DNA of 23,012 nt from Acanthaster planci (lineage: Eukaryota > Echinodermata > Asteroidea > Valvatida > Acanthasteridae), in contig NW_019091453.1 of the NCBI RefSeq assembly GCF_001949145.1, forward strand, positions 936,117-959,128. The letters run 5' to 3'. Both the position numbers and the translations under genes were made by a program. Below the pieces are notes generated by a model, which did not search any database, was not told the DNA's origin, and saw nothing but the letters and a program-made list of their open reading frames with translations. Shown here one piece after another: positions 1 to 22,745 of the stretch. Every line of letters starts with the position of its first letter. The stretch's first letter is position 1.

Positions 1-930
1 AGTGCTGTGCTATAAGTCCATCCTTTGCAAAATCTATTACTTTGGGCCGCCCAAAAAGTCTCTGGTTTCTGGTCCAGAACTGGCTCCAAAAGTAGTGCGG
101 CGACACAGCTTTTTTTCCCCAAATTATTTTTTCTGGAAATGATGTACGTATAACGCACAATGTTTATTGCAACTGCATTCGCACGTGACGTCAGCCGTTA
201 CATGTACCAACACGTAAATAGACTCCCTCCCTACTTGTTACTTTTTAAAAACATTATTAGCTTGTACATTTACACAGGACATAAGACCACCTTCTTTGTC
301 TGGTTGCCAGATGTAAATGTATGATATAGAAATGATGTCAGCTGCTAAAGAGTGCCCAACTAAATGTATGGGGAACCAGAGGGACTCCTTTACTGTACAT
401 AAACTGTACACATCAACCGTAACCCATCCAAAACACATTAAAATTACACAGTAGCAGGATTCCTGCACATTTGGCAGCTTTTGGACATCATTTTATACCA
501 AATAAAAATCTTTATTTTGCCAATGCTCTGGTCTACAGCAATACATGCGCTGGCCAGAAACAGGAGATTTTTTTGGGGGGGCCTTAATTTGATTTTCTGA
601 AACACTGTGTGACTTATGAAGAAAAGGTGATTGTCTGAAGGTGAAATTTATTGACAGATCATGCAGTAAGGTTGAGCAATTTTGCAAAGATAGACAGATC
701 GGGCAGATCGACTGATCATGCCTAACATATATGTAGAAGGTGATCTTAAAGTAAAAATTACATGTAGCCCTCAACTATTCTAAACATGGGTATTTCCTCC
801 AATGTACATGTAATTGTTACATGCTTAAAAGTTGTCCTGAGCTTTTATGAGTTTCTCTGCAAATGTTTTGTCATTTTGGCAGCAGTTTTATAAAAATTGA
901 TACCAGTTTGTGTGAAAAAATGTCGGTTTT
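1..930. other. Upstream non-coding region, no gene recognised
   Basis: Only short open frames without domains or splice context are present. Apart from the E-box/CRE-like site at 182-193 and three TACATGTA palindromes (199, 759, 805) I see nothing supportable. An otubain first exon or promoter may lie here but could not be identified. Confidence 0.5.
182..193. promoter_or_regulatory. Overlapping E-box and full CRE (CACGTGACGTCA)
   Basis: CACGTG (182-187) overlaps the palindromic CRE TGACGTCA (186-193). Such sites bind bHLH-ZIP (USF/MYC-type) and CREB/ATF factors in animal promoters. Its use here, for the otubain or an off-window gene, is not shown. Confidence 0.3.
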
Positions 931-1186
931 AATGGCGCGTTCAGCTACTCAGGCTATTTGCGCAGTAACTATACGTTTATTCATAACCATTATAAATCAG
1001 CATCACATTACGGAGTTAGGAAGAAGGTCTAGTTTTAGAGGCAGGAGGAAACCGGAGCACCCGGAGAAAAGCTGCGAGAGCGAGTATGGACTGGAAACCA
1101 AATGCACTTAAAGCCTGGGCCAAGCCAGGACTCAAACCCGGGCCTCATTGGAAAGAACCGCTACGCTAACCTGTTCTCCCCCCCCC
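931..1186 (-). mobile_element. tRNA-derived SINE, copy 1
   Basis: Read on the minus strand it starts with a tRNA-like head: A-box TAGCGTAGCGG, then B-box GGTTTGAGTCC at standard spacing, followed by a body with CTCCGGGTGCTCCGG and a tail. A second copy lies at 18669-18932 in the same orientation and differs by scattered substitutions and a small insertion near the head. The family name is not known to me. Confidence 0.8.
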
Positions 1187-1310
1187 GTGTGAAAAATGAG
1201 TACTGGCTCTTAGTAAAATGGTTATTTTTCAAAGACTTAGGCAGGAAATGAAATGGAAGGAGATGGCATGTGCTGATGCCCAGTCTGACACCTGTAATGG
1301 TATGAGTTAG

Positions 1311-2305
1311 TAGGGATGTGTGTTCATTTACAGTTTTTTGGGAGCCAGGTACCCGTTTTATGTCAATATTGGGTACCCGAGTACCCTTAAAATATAAACA
1401 TCACTTAACAAATGGCATTGTGTGCAATCGAGCCGGATCATGTGCCCAAAACAGCACATTGTTCTAAACGTAAGAGGGGAATCTCCCCTACCATTTTATG
1501 CAACAAACTTGTCATCGTCCGTTTGTAACAAAAGAAGCTCCATTGATCTCTGAATCGCAGTTATATCCATGGGACTGGGTTTTTCCGCAGCACGGTGATT
1601 TTCAGCTGAATTCTTCTCTTCCCTATTAAGGAACCAGGAAATAGAAATATTATTATAAATTTTACCAAAGTTAAGGTTTCAATCAACCTTATTTTAAATT
1701 TTTGTTCGCAATTTTAACCCATATTTTTGATGCTTTTTGGGTTTTTATGCTAATGCATATTTGCATATTCACGAGCAGAACTATGATGTCATGCAAGGCA
1801 CTGAATCTTGATGTTGCACTGATTTGTGCTCTGAAAATTTCTAGAAATTTTTTTAAACGCTGCTGTGGCAGATTTCATTTTCTTTGGCAATTTGTTGCTG
1901 TGTAAGTATATGGCAATAATCCAGCAAACATCCTTTTCACAGAAATGATCCCAGATAGCAAATTCACAATTTGAACATGAAAACATGCAACCTGAACCAT
2001 GTCTTCCTGGATTTACATCAAAGCAAAAGAGCCCTCACCTAACCAGAAATGCTTGGTCAATTGTTAATGTTTGAAAAAGTGCACTGTTCAGTTCACGTAA
2101 CTCAAAAAAGATGTCAACAGTCTTCATACATGGAAGAAGTGTACAGAGATACACAAAAAGTGATTCTAAGAAAAGTTAATTTCCTGGTTCCTTTAAAGTT
2201 CACACACATTTCACATGTGGATTTTTTCTCTCTGTTTACGGGTACCCAGCCCGAAAAATGGAACCGAGTTTTGATAGTGACCGTTGGGTATCTGACACAG
2301 GCCTG
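1311..2305. mobile_element. Non-autonomous hAT-like transposon
   Basis: The left end TAGGGATGTGTG and the inverted right end CAGGCCTGTGTC are imperfect terminal repeats of hAT type. Flanking 8-mers TGAGTTAG (1303-1310) and TAAGTTAG (2306-2313) look like an 8-bp target duplication with one change. GGTACCC motifs recur inside both ends (near 1348, 1372 and 2241). No transposase frame is visible. Confidence 0.6.
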
Positions 2306-2309
2306 TAAG

Positions 2310-2438
2310 TTAGGCTGTGTCTGAATTACTTAGCTGTGGCTAGGAATTACACATAAGTCAATGGTAGTGGCTGCAACAATTTCCCATAGAGTCACATGCA
2401 GTTTCAAGCTGAAGCCAAGTGATTCGGATGTAGCCTTA
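2310..2438. mobile_element. 129-bp MITE, copy 1
   Basis: Inverted ends: TTAGGCTGTGTCTGAATTAC on the left, and on the right the complement of TAAGGCTACATCCGAATCAC. The length and termini match the copy at 15058-15186. The left end overlaps the right target duplication of the hAT-like element. Confidence 0.75.
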
Positions 2439-2611
2439 CCATGGGAACGTAACAACATATCCCTTGTGCAGCTGATGTCATTCACAGATGCACTCTTAAT
2501 AGATGATTTGACATGCCTCTTTCAGTGGTTGGGTGAGGCTTGTGAAGCATAAGTCATCCCTCAGTGAAATAAATGTTTTGTTGAAGTAAATTATTTGTTG
2601 TTTACCTTTAG

Positions 2612-2664
2612 GTATGGCACGAGAAGAGGCGATTATTGCACAGCAAGAACGCATTCAGAACGAG
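2612..2664 (+). CDS. OTUB1: OTUB1 first recognised exon
   Basis: Acceptor TTTACCTTTAG precedes it and donor GTAAGG follows. It encodes MAREEAIIAQQERIQNE, matching the human DEAIMAQQDRIQQE segment. The two bases before the ATG imply either a phase-1 join to an unseen exon or a 5' UTR splice with translation starting at 2614. Confidence 0.9.
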
Positions 2665-5600
2665 GTAAGGGTTAGCTGTTAGGACAGACAGTTGACACAT
2701 CATTTTAGCTTGCACTGAGGCTTAACACTTTGAGTTCAGAAGAGCAAAATCACGAGTTTCATGTGTGCAGGTTGTTATGACGAATCAGATAATCAACCAT
2801 TGTTGGTCTAATGACTCAGAAAGAACCAAGCTTGCAAGCCAAAGAATTAGATGCAGAAGCACAGAATGTTAAAGCAGATGTGTGTATGTCGGTCACAAAT
2901 TGTCAACGATGAAGATTTTCTGGTGAATTTTACAAGAAGCCCTCTTGCTGTTTCCAGTCTTATCGCAGTAAGATTTGGATATTGGGCACAATCGATAGAT
3001 CCGTGCAATCATTTGATTGCTCTGCACTGTCAGTTGGTCCTGTACCAAATCTGTTGATCCTGCTTCATAAATCAACCATGTTTTCTTTCTAATTCATGAA
3101 AAACTGTTTCATAATAGGAAATACAAGATCGTAGATTTTCTTCCTGAGCTGACAAATAGTGCAGCATGATCATGCGATTGCACAGATCCATCAATAGAAC
3201 CAAAGGTGATTGCGAGATGTCATTCATAAGTGGACAACAGGTCTTGAACATGTATGTACACCAGTAAGGTTTGGGGGGGAGTTCAGGGAGTGCCTTGGTA
3301 TTTGATACTGTCGATGGGACAAATTCATTTTTTAAACGAAGGCAGTAAGTGTCAACCACTTCCATTTTCTTCAACAGATCAAAGAAAACTGCCCATTGGT
3401 CAGTGACAGGTATCCCATCAGTGTCCTATTTGATGAATACCTTGATGACGCTGTCTATAAAGCCAAGATTGAAGTGAGTGGAATTTGATAACGGTCATCT
3501 TCACTGTATGGTTTACCTTGATCTTGGTTAGTCTTCAAACAATGTCAAATTCATGTTCAAAATTAATGTAGCCAGATATATTTGTAGTTAGGATAACATT
3601 AAATTAATGTAGGCCCTTGTGGCTTTGGTCTGGTAACGTGCCAAAACTGTGAGGGTAAACTACATAAATACCTGAGGTATCAAGCTTGGTTTATTGTAGT
3701 TAAGTAATCAGGCAGGATTGTTTCTTAATCCAGTCACCAAATTAAAGTTCCAATCTTAAATATTGAAGGAAATTAATGCACATGTGCAATGAGCCTTCAA
3801 CGGGAATGATAAGGTATTGAATATTCATGTAACTGAGCCCTATGAGGAAGTTGCAAAACTGGTCTCATGCTTAAAGTGTTGTCATACAGCAAGCAAAATA
3901 TTTAGAAATTGGACTCAGCAAGTGCATTTGTTCTTTCATATTTGCTGTGAGAGAAGAGAGGACAGGTTAATTTTTTGAGTAGATTTTATTCTTTGTGTCT
4001 CACATTTGATTTTTGCATTCAGGATTTATCAATGCAGTATTCACACATCAGGAAAACCCGAGGTGATGGTAATTGCTTCTTTAGAGCGTTTGGTTTTGCC
4101 TATCTAGAGAGGCTTCTCACCGATAAAAAGGAATTAAAAAGGTAACAAATTGACTAATCTTGAATTGTCATTTGGACCCTACTGTACTAGCCCTAACCCC
4201 TTGGGCCTTTTTGCCAGGCACCCTCCTCAAGACTCCAAATTCCTCCAATTTTCTTGAATATGCTCCTTTGAGGAGTGCCCACTGCCTCAATCCTTCAAAA
4301 TTCTCCAGCAATTCCTGTCATTGTGTTGAGGCAGCGTGAATGGTATCCCGGTGCAGCATGGAGGATTTGAAATATAATGTAGGCATGAATTCATGCATGG
4401 CCGAACATAAACAACACAAGGTCTCACCCACAACTTTGACACAACCCATCCTTCACAATCAGCCACACTTTTGTACCATTCATTCTTAATCCTCCCGAAC
4501 AACCCAGAGGATTTGAAAGGATTGAGTAGGGTTAGGGCAAATGGTGTGCTTACCATCTCGCTGAATGCAGTGGAAATATAACTGGTCTGTTTAACTGCTT
4601 GTGAAAGGGGTTAAGGGGAGAGAGGTATATGTACCTTAATGTGCGGATGACATCACTTATTACTCTTGCACTTTCCTATGGAGCCAGTGGGGGCCCACAG
4701 TTCACTGAGCCCCACAGGAATACGCACATGTAAACTGGCGTCACCAGTACAAATACCTATGAGAAATTTAATGCTTACCTGCTACGCCAACAGGCTCACC
4801 ATTTGACCTGAAGGGAAATGAAGTAGCCATCATTCAGGTCACTCTCTGCTCTGTGTTAAAGCACTCCCTCACCAGCAGAGAAGAGAAAACCTGGTAGGGA
4901 ATGATTAACCGCACATCTGGTGCACTTGCAGACACTTTGAATACATCCCAATAGAAATGGGTTGTGTGCACTCAGTGTGACCTGCATCAAGTACATAGGT
5001 GTACATGTATGTGCGCGCCCGTTAGAAGGGATGCTGTCACTGTGTAAAAGCACATCATCTCTTGTTCATGCACGAGACGACTCTCATCTGCTTGTTAAGC
5101 ACACAACAATGTAGTGGCATATTTTAGCAGTAATCTCTCCACTGGTTGTCCCTTCTTTGTCAACCATCTTTCCCACAGACTTAAAACAGCTGCTGAAATG
5201 AGTAAGGACCAACTTGTATCCCTTGGCTTTCCCTCGTTCACTATCACAGATTTCCATGAAACGGTGAGTACTTCTTGGGTTTACATTCGCCTAAAAAGAT
5301 GCCACACAGTGAAGCTGGTGTTCTTTCCACTTGAGTAATGTGAAACCTCTTTGTGTGTTTCTGTGAATCCAAGGGGAAGTGGTTGCTATATCTTTTTAGT
5401 CATGTTAGTGGAAGGCTTAATGTTAGCAGCAGGGCTGTAGTTGAGTCTAGTTACAAGTCTTTTCTCAAGACCAGTCGGGAAGAATAGGTAAACAGCGATG
5501 AAGGAATGCTTTGTCACAATTTATTGAAATAGCTTATATCTTGGTACTGGATAGCTTGTGTGGTCTCGTAACGTACTTGACTTCAATATTGTTTAGTATA

Positions 5601-7100
5601 CGGCTAAGCATACTGTCTAGCATGCATTCAAGGTAATCAGTGAGGCATAATCAGGTTATGGTTATCCATGGTTCTTGACAAGCTTTCCCGTTTTATGTCA
5701 ACCAAATGCCATGACTTCACTCTAAAAGTCACCTACCACCTCAAATACTTCATGTGGTCCGTCTTTCCTGGTTTTGCTTTTCTAATGAAGCAGTAGTCCT
5801 TCGTTTACATGTTTTTGCCCAGATAGGAATGTCTTTGTGGCATCCCCCTGCATAGCACCAATTGTAAGAAATCAAACTGCACTCAGTCGATGTTGATCTG
5901 TTGATCCACAGTTTATGGAGGTCATTCAACAAGTGGAACAACAACCTGAAGTGGATGAGCTGGTGGATACTTTCAGGGACCAAGGAATCAGCGATTACAT
6001 TGTGGTCTACTTGAGGTTACTGACGTCGGGTCAGCTCCAGCAGAATGCCGAATTCTACGAGAACTTCATTGAGGGGGGGAGGACAGTCAAGGAGTTCTGT
6101 CGTCGGGTCAGTTTGGCACACAGGCTGATCCTGTGTCATATTGAACAGTTTAGAATGGCTTGGGAATATTTTGGCTATATGCCAAGAACCAGCTTCCCTC
6201 ATCAACTCACATCAAACTATGTGGTACTTAGAAACAATGCAATCTTGCTTACATGGTTGATACATTTGTTATATTGCTTATATGCTTGTGCTGCTCTCTC
6301 AATTTATAGGGTGCTTTCGGTAACGGAAATAGGTTTTCAATAATTTTCCCCCAGTATTTGCAATTTAAGGGATTAGAAGATAAAACAGAAAAATGAAATG
6401 TGTACTGAGCAGGCACATTTGTACTGGTTATGATGGTCCGTGATGACAAATCTCTGCGCAAATGTGAGATGCTATTGACTGTTTCATCCAGACCTGTCAT
6501 TTTCAGATCGAGAAGTCTAGGTGAGTATTATGTAATCATTCCTCTCCTGGATGATAGGTTTGGTATGAGCATGTCGCAGGCACAGTGAGCACTAATTGAA
6601 GTATCTGAGACCATTAACATTCAGTGTTGCAGCTGAGCCCTGCAAGCCCATCACAGGCCATCCAGTCTCAAGCCAAGTCACTAGCTATTCAAATTAACAA
6701 AAAGCATTCCTTTATCATCGTTCACCGTGTTACCTATAACTGGTCTTGTGAGAGGACTTCTGAAGGACTTGTGATGGACTTGACAGCAACATGGCTAAAA
6801 AGACCTTCACTCGTGGTAACCTGTTACCAACTTTGTATTGGATGACATCAACCTGCGTTCAGTCTTTTTTTTTCTCTCTGTCTTGTGCAGGAAGTTGAAC
6901 CAATGGCCAGGGAAAGCGATCACATTCACATCATTGCGTTGACTTCTGCCCTGGATGTCGGAGTTCGCGTCGTCTACCTTGACAGGGGAGAAGGGGGAAA
7001 AGTCATCCCCCACGATTTCCCCGACGGCTGCTCTCCACAGGTTGTTCTCCTGTACAGACCAGGGCATTATGATGTACTCTACCCACTTAAGGGCTCATAG
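2612..7100 (+). CDS. OTUB1: OTUB1-like otubain deubiquitinase (6 exons; 5' exon not found)
   Basis: Exons 2612-2664, 3378-3473, 4023-4141, 5179-5263, 5912-6106 and 6891-7100 join in one frame with GT-AG introns. From ATG 2614 they give 251 residues and stop at TAG 7098-7100. The product is a C65-family OTU cysteine protease; the vertebrate orthologue cleaves Lys48-linked ubiquitin chains and, without catalysis, inhibits E2 enzymes such as UBC13. Visible triad: Asp64 and Cys67 in TRGDGNCFFRAFGF, and His241 in LLYRPGHYDVLY. Other conserved blocks are DYIVVYLRLLTSG, FIEGGRTVKEFC and ESDHIHIIAL. These positions sit exactly 24 below human D88, C91 and H265, so the catalytic domain has no net indel. 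The N-terminal arm used for E2 inhibition is short here, and exon 1 begins with two bases (GT) before the ATG, so an upstream coding exon is likely. The C terminus runs a few residues past the usual end (PLKGS). The orthology is very secure; the true start is not. Confidence 0.95.
2665..3377 (+). other. OTUB1 intron 1
   Basis: GTAAGG to CAG. Short open frames occur on both strands, but none has a recognisable domain. No repeat noticed. Confidence 0.85.
3378..3473 (+). CDS. OTUB1: OTUB1 exon (helical N-terminal part of OTU domain)
   Basis: Acceptor TTCTTCAACAG, donor GTGAGT, 96 nt, phase 0 at both ends. It encodes IKENCPLVSDRYPISVLFDE and the following helix, matching the human NPLVSERLELSVLYKEY region. 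Confidence 0.93.
3474..4022 (+). other. OTUB1 intron 2
   Basis: GTGAGT to CAG; AT-rich, nothing recognisable inside. Confidence 0.85.
4023..4141 (+). CDS. OTUB1: OTUB1 exon with catalytic Asp and Cys
   Basis: Acceptor TTTTTGCATTCAG, donor GTAACA, 119 nt, ends in phase 2. It contains HIRKTRGDGNCFFRAFGF with the Asp and nucleophile Cys of the OTU triad. Confidence 0.95.
4142..5178 (+). other. OTUB1 intron 3
   Basis: GTAACA to ACAG. It contains the possible MITE at 4190-4538 and a TACATGTA at 5002. The remainder shows nothing I can assign. Confidence 0.85.
4190..4538. repeat. Possible MITE with telomere-like inverted ends
   Basis: GCCCTAACCC (4190-4199) and GGGTTAGGGC (4529-4538) form a perfect 10-bp inverted repeat around 349 bp in otubain intron 3. 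GAGGATTTGAAA occurs twice inside (about 4361 and 4506), and a 14-bp palindrome GCATGAATTCATGC lies at 4383-4396. No target duplication is clear. Confidence 0.4.
5179..5263 (+). CDS. OTUB1: OTUB1 exon (SKDQLVSLGF segment)
   Basis: Acceptor CTTTCCCACAG, donor GTGAGT, 85 nt. It completes the split Arg codon, then encodes LKTAAEMSKDQLVSLGF and FTITDFHET, matching human SKEDLVSQGF and FTIEDFHNT. Confidence 0.93.
5264..5911 (+). other. OTUB1 intron 4
   Basis: GTGAGT to ACAG; nothing recognisable inside. Confidence 0.85.
5912..6106 (+). CDS. OTUB1: OTUB1 exon (VVYLRLLTSG / FIEGGRTVKEFC)
   Basis: Acceptor GTTGATCCACAG, 195 nt, phase 0. It encodes DYIVVYLRLLTSGQLQQ and FIEGGRTVKEFCRR. The donor is GTCAGT, with C at +3 instead of the usual purine. 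The open frame continues to 6343, but homology stops exactly at this donor and resumes at the next exon with EVEPM. Confidence 0.93.
6107..6890 (+). other. OTUB1 intron 5
   Basis: GTCAGT to GCAG with a strong T-rich tract before the acceptor. Open frames inside have no visible homology. Confidence 0.85.
6891..7100 (+). CDS. OTUB1: OTUB1 last coding exon with catalytic His
   Basis: A long polypyrimidine tract and TTGTGCAG precede it. It encodes EVEPMARESDHIHIIAL, a YLDRGEGG loop and RPGHYDVLY carrying the catalytic His, then PLKGS and TAG. Confidence 0.95.
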   Translation, partial: EVEPMARESDHIHIIALTSALDVGVRVVYLDRGEGGKVIPHDFPDGCSPQVVLLYRPGHYDVLYPLKGS

Positions 7101-8116
7101 TGACCCATCCTTGGGGTCATGGATCAGGAGTCAGAGTTTGTGGAACTGCTGGACAGAGCACCAAGGCATAGTAATTTTTTTCACGATACACCAATCAACA
7201 GTGCTCAGTAGTGCTTTGTTGAAGCAGTTTTATACGTATCACAGTGGTTGGTGACATTTTCCATTTATGCTTTATGAAATTAGTTTCTCAGGCTGTTTCA
7301 GTTTCTCAAGCGGACTTTACTGGAATCAAATTGCTTCACCAAACTTGTAACTTACAAAGTTTGCTCGAGTTGGTGCTGACACACTTCAGCCAAATTTGCG
7401 GTACTGTGTTGGGTTTGCAAGCTGGCTTTTTCCTATAATTTGTGCACAGAGTTACAGGATGTTTTGAGGTTTTTAGAGAAAGAAATAGGTCACACTCTAA
7501 GGTGAGTAAATTTAATCAACTGGCTGATGGTTCTGATAAATGCCATTAAACAACTCTGGCTTTGCAATGCAATTTAATGCTCCAATGCTTCATGTCATGC
7601 CTTGTATGTATTAGCTACTGTAGAATTTGGTTAAGTATTGTTTGTGTTTTCCTGGTCTTGTTTTTTTTTTTACTAATGGTGGTCTACTTGTGTAATGAAA
7701 ATCACACTGTGGATATATGTGTCCAAGTCACTCTTACAGGAAGTTGTTTAGATTAAGAAGTCGTTGCACAGGGGCCGTTGCACCAGTGGTTGCAGAGAGA
7801 CTGAAACATGCTGTGGCGAGCAAACCATGCCAAGATGCCGTGGCTTTTTGCTCATTCAGACGAAAAAGCACCTTCTGTGTGTAAACCAGCTTGTGCACAT
7901 GTTATGTTTCATGCGACAAATGCAAAGTGCCATCCACTACTCCAGCAGGGTTTGCAACCAGCCGCTGAGTGGTCTTTGCCACAGTTCCTTTGCTTCCTCA
8001 GTGTTGTTTCAGTCGGGGCATTGGATGTTCAATTCTGTATTTTGAATACTTTACCACTGAGCTTCTGCAACTTTTTTAGTGCAAAGATCCTTGGCACTTG
8101 TTTCAAATATATTAAA
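7101..8116 (+). other. OTUB1 probable 3' UTR
   Basis: This follows the otubain stop. It holds several short open frames on both strands, including two overlapping frames at 7764-8119, but none has a recognisable domain or splice structure. I see no strong AATAAA before 8754, so the 3' UTR may extend through the adjacent MITE. Confidence 0.5.
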
Positions 8117-8551
8117 TAGAGGGATTTCACATTAGCGCCGTTTGCGCATATCCGCATCGAAACCGAGGCACTCTGTGCTGAACTTCGTCACGTGCACCCG
8201 CAGAGTAAACACAGTACATGCAATATCCGGTTTGTAAGTATGATGCCACTTCAGTTTAAACCACGCCCACTGCACATGCAGATACACGACCATCGCAGGT
8301 ACGATAGTTCGCGGTAAATGGCCGTTATTTTTTCTTTTGATTTTACGTGTCGAGTCATCCTGAAAGACTCTTTCTGAAAAATTGGAAGCCTGAAAAGTCT
8401 GAATTTAACATACCTTTATGTATTTTGTGTCTTGACTCCTTACTTTCAATCATCTGATCGAATTAAGAATTGAAGCTGACACATACAGCCTTGTTTTCAA
8501 ATGCGGAAGTGCGCAGATTGATGCTAAAAGCATCGTATTGGGATCCCTCTA
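8117..8551. mobile_element. MITE in OTUB1 3' UTR, TA target duplication
   Basis: TAGAGGGAT at 8117 is mirrored by ATCCCTCTA ending at 8551, with TA duplicated outside GAGGGAT. The similarity resumes inward: left TGCGCATATCCGCAT versus the right complement TGCGCACTTCCGCAT. About 431 bp between the TAs, no coding capacity. Confidence 0.75.
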
Positions 8552-8753
8552 TTGGGTTCTCTACAATGCTTCACATAAAAGCTTTTCAACATTTTAATGA
8601 GAAATAAGAATAACAATAATGTAGGAAATTCCAAAATGACAAAGGTGCCAATATGGACATGAGCAAGCTTAGGTCAAATTCTATTTATTACATTGCTTGA
8701 TGTAATGTACAGGTTTTACAGCTCATGGATTGATGGTAATTTTAAAATGGTAA

Positions 8754-8759
8754 AATAAA
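8754..8759 (+). terminator. Candidate poly(A) signal for OTUB1
   Basis: An AATAAA hexamer on the plus strand lies 1.65 kb after the otubain stop, in an AT-rich stretch (8580-8760). It is the first canonical hexamer I noticed in this orientation. Use of weaker upstream variants such as ATTAAA near 7543 cannot be excluded. Confidence 0.45.
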
Positions 8760-9042
8760 TATCCAACATAAAAGGACAGCTTCTGTGGTGACCCTTTGTC
8801 AGTTTTGTCACATTCCCAACTATACACAAGGAAATAATCTTAGATTTTCAAGGAATAATTTAGGGTTGCATAAATGTCTGTAGAAATAGGATTTAAATCT
8901 GCCCTTTGCCCAAAACTGTCAATGCCATATGGAAATATATACACGTGTAGTCCCTTTTCATTCATTCACTCATAACCCACTGTGTGAGAGATGTGCCTTT
9001 ATCTAGAGTTATACTTACTGTTTGCCATGATGACTTGTTACT

Positions 9043-9048
9043 TTTATT
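9043..9048 (-). terminator. Candidate poly(A) signal for NVL
   Basis: TTTATT on the plus strand reads AATAAA on the minus strand, about 200 nt past the NVL stop codon, which is a typical distance. A second minus-strand AATAAA lies near 8685. Confidence 0.6.
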
Positions 9049-9246
9049 CAGCAAGGCCAAGGCTGAAATTCTCTATTTCTTGAATCTAACCATTCGATTT
9101 AGATTCTGAACCTCGGCATACAATGCAATGAGCCATGTCGTGTTATTGTAACTGAAATATGTGTTGGAAAAACCGAAGTTTCAAGCCAAAATCTCAAGTT
9201 CACAAGATAAGATGTTTTCTTTTGGACAAAATAGTCAGAAGTCATC

Positions 9247-22745
<13,499 letters not shown>

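Larger units (their letters stand above)
8580..9246. other. Intergenic zone between converging 3' ends
   Basis: AT-rich, no gene. It contains the candidate poly(A) signals of both genes, so the two transcripts may come very close or overlap. Confidence 0.55.

Noticed and set aside
863-1111. 82-codon frame as the otubain first exon
   Set aside because: Most of it lies within the repeated SINE, which recurs at 18669-18932.
5915-6343. 142-codon frame read as one exon
   Set aside because: Otubain homology ends at 6106 at a usable donor and continues at 6891; the rest is intron.
7764-8119. Overlapping 93- and 103-codon open frames after the otubain stop
   Set aside because: No recognisable domain, no splice context, Cys/His-rich by chance, and the second ends at the MITE border; treated as 3' UTR.
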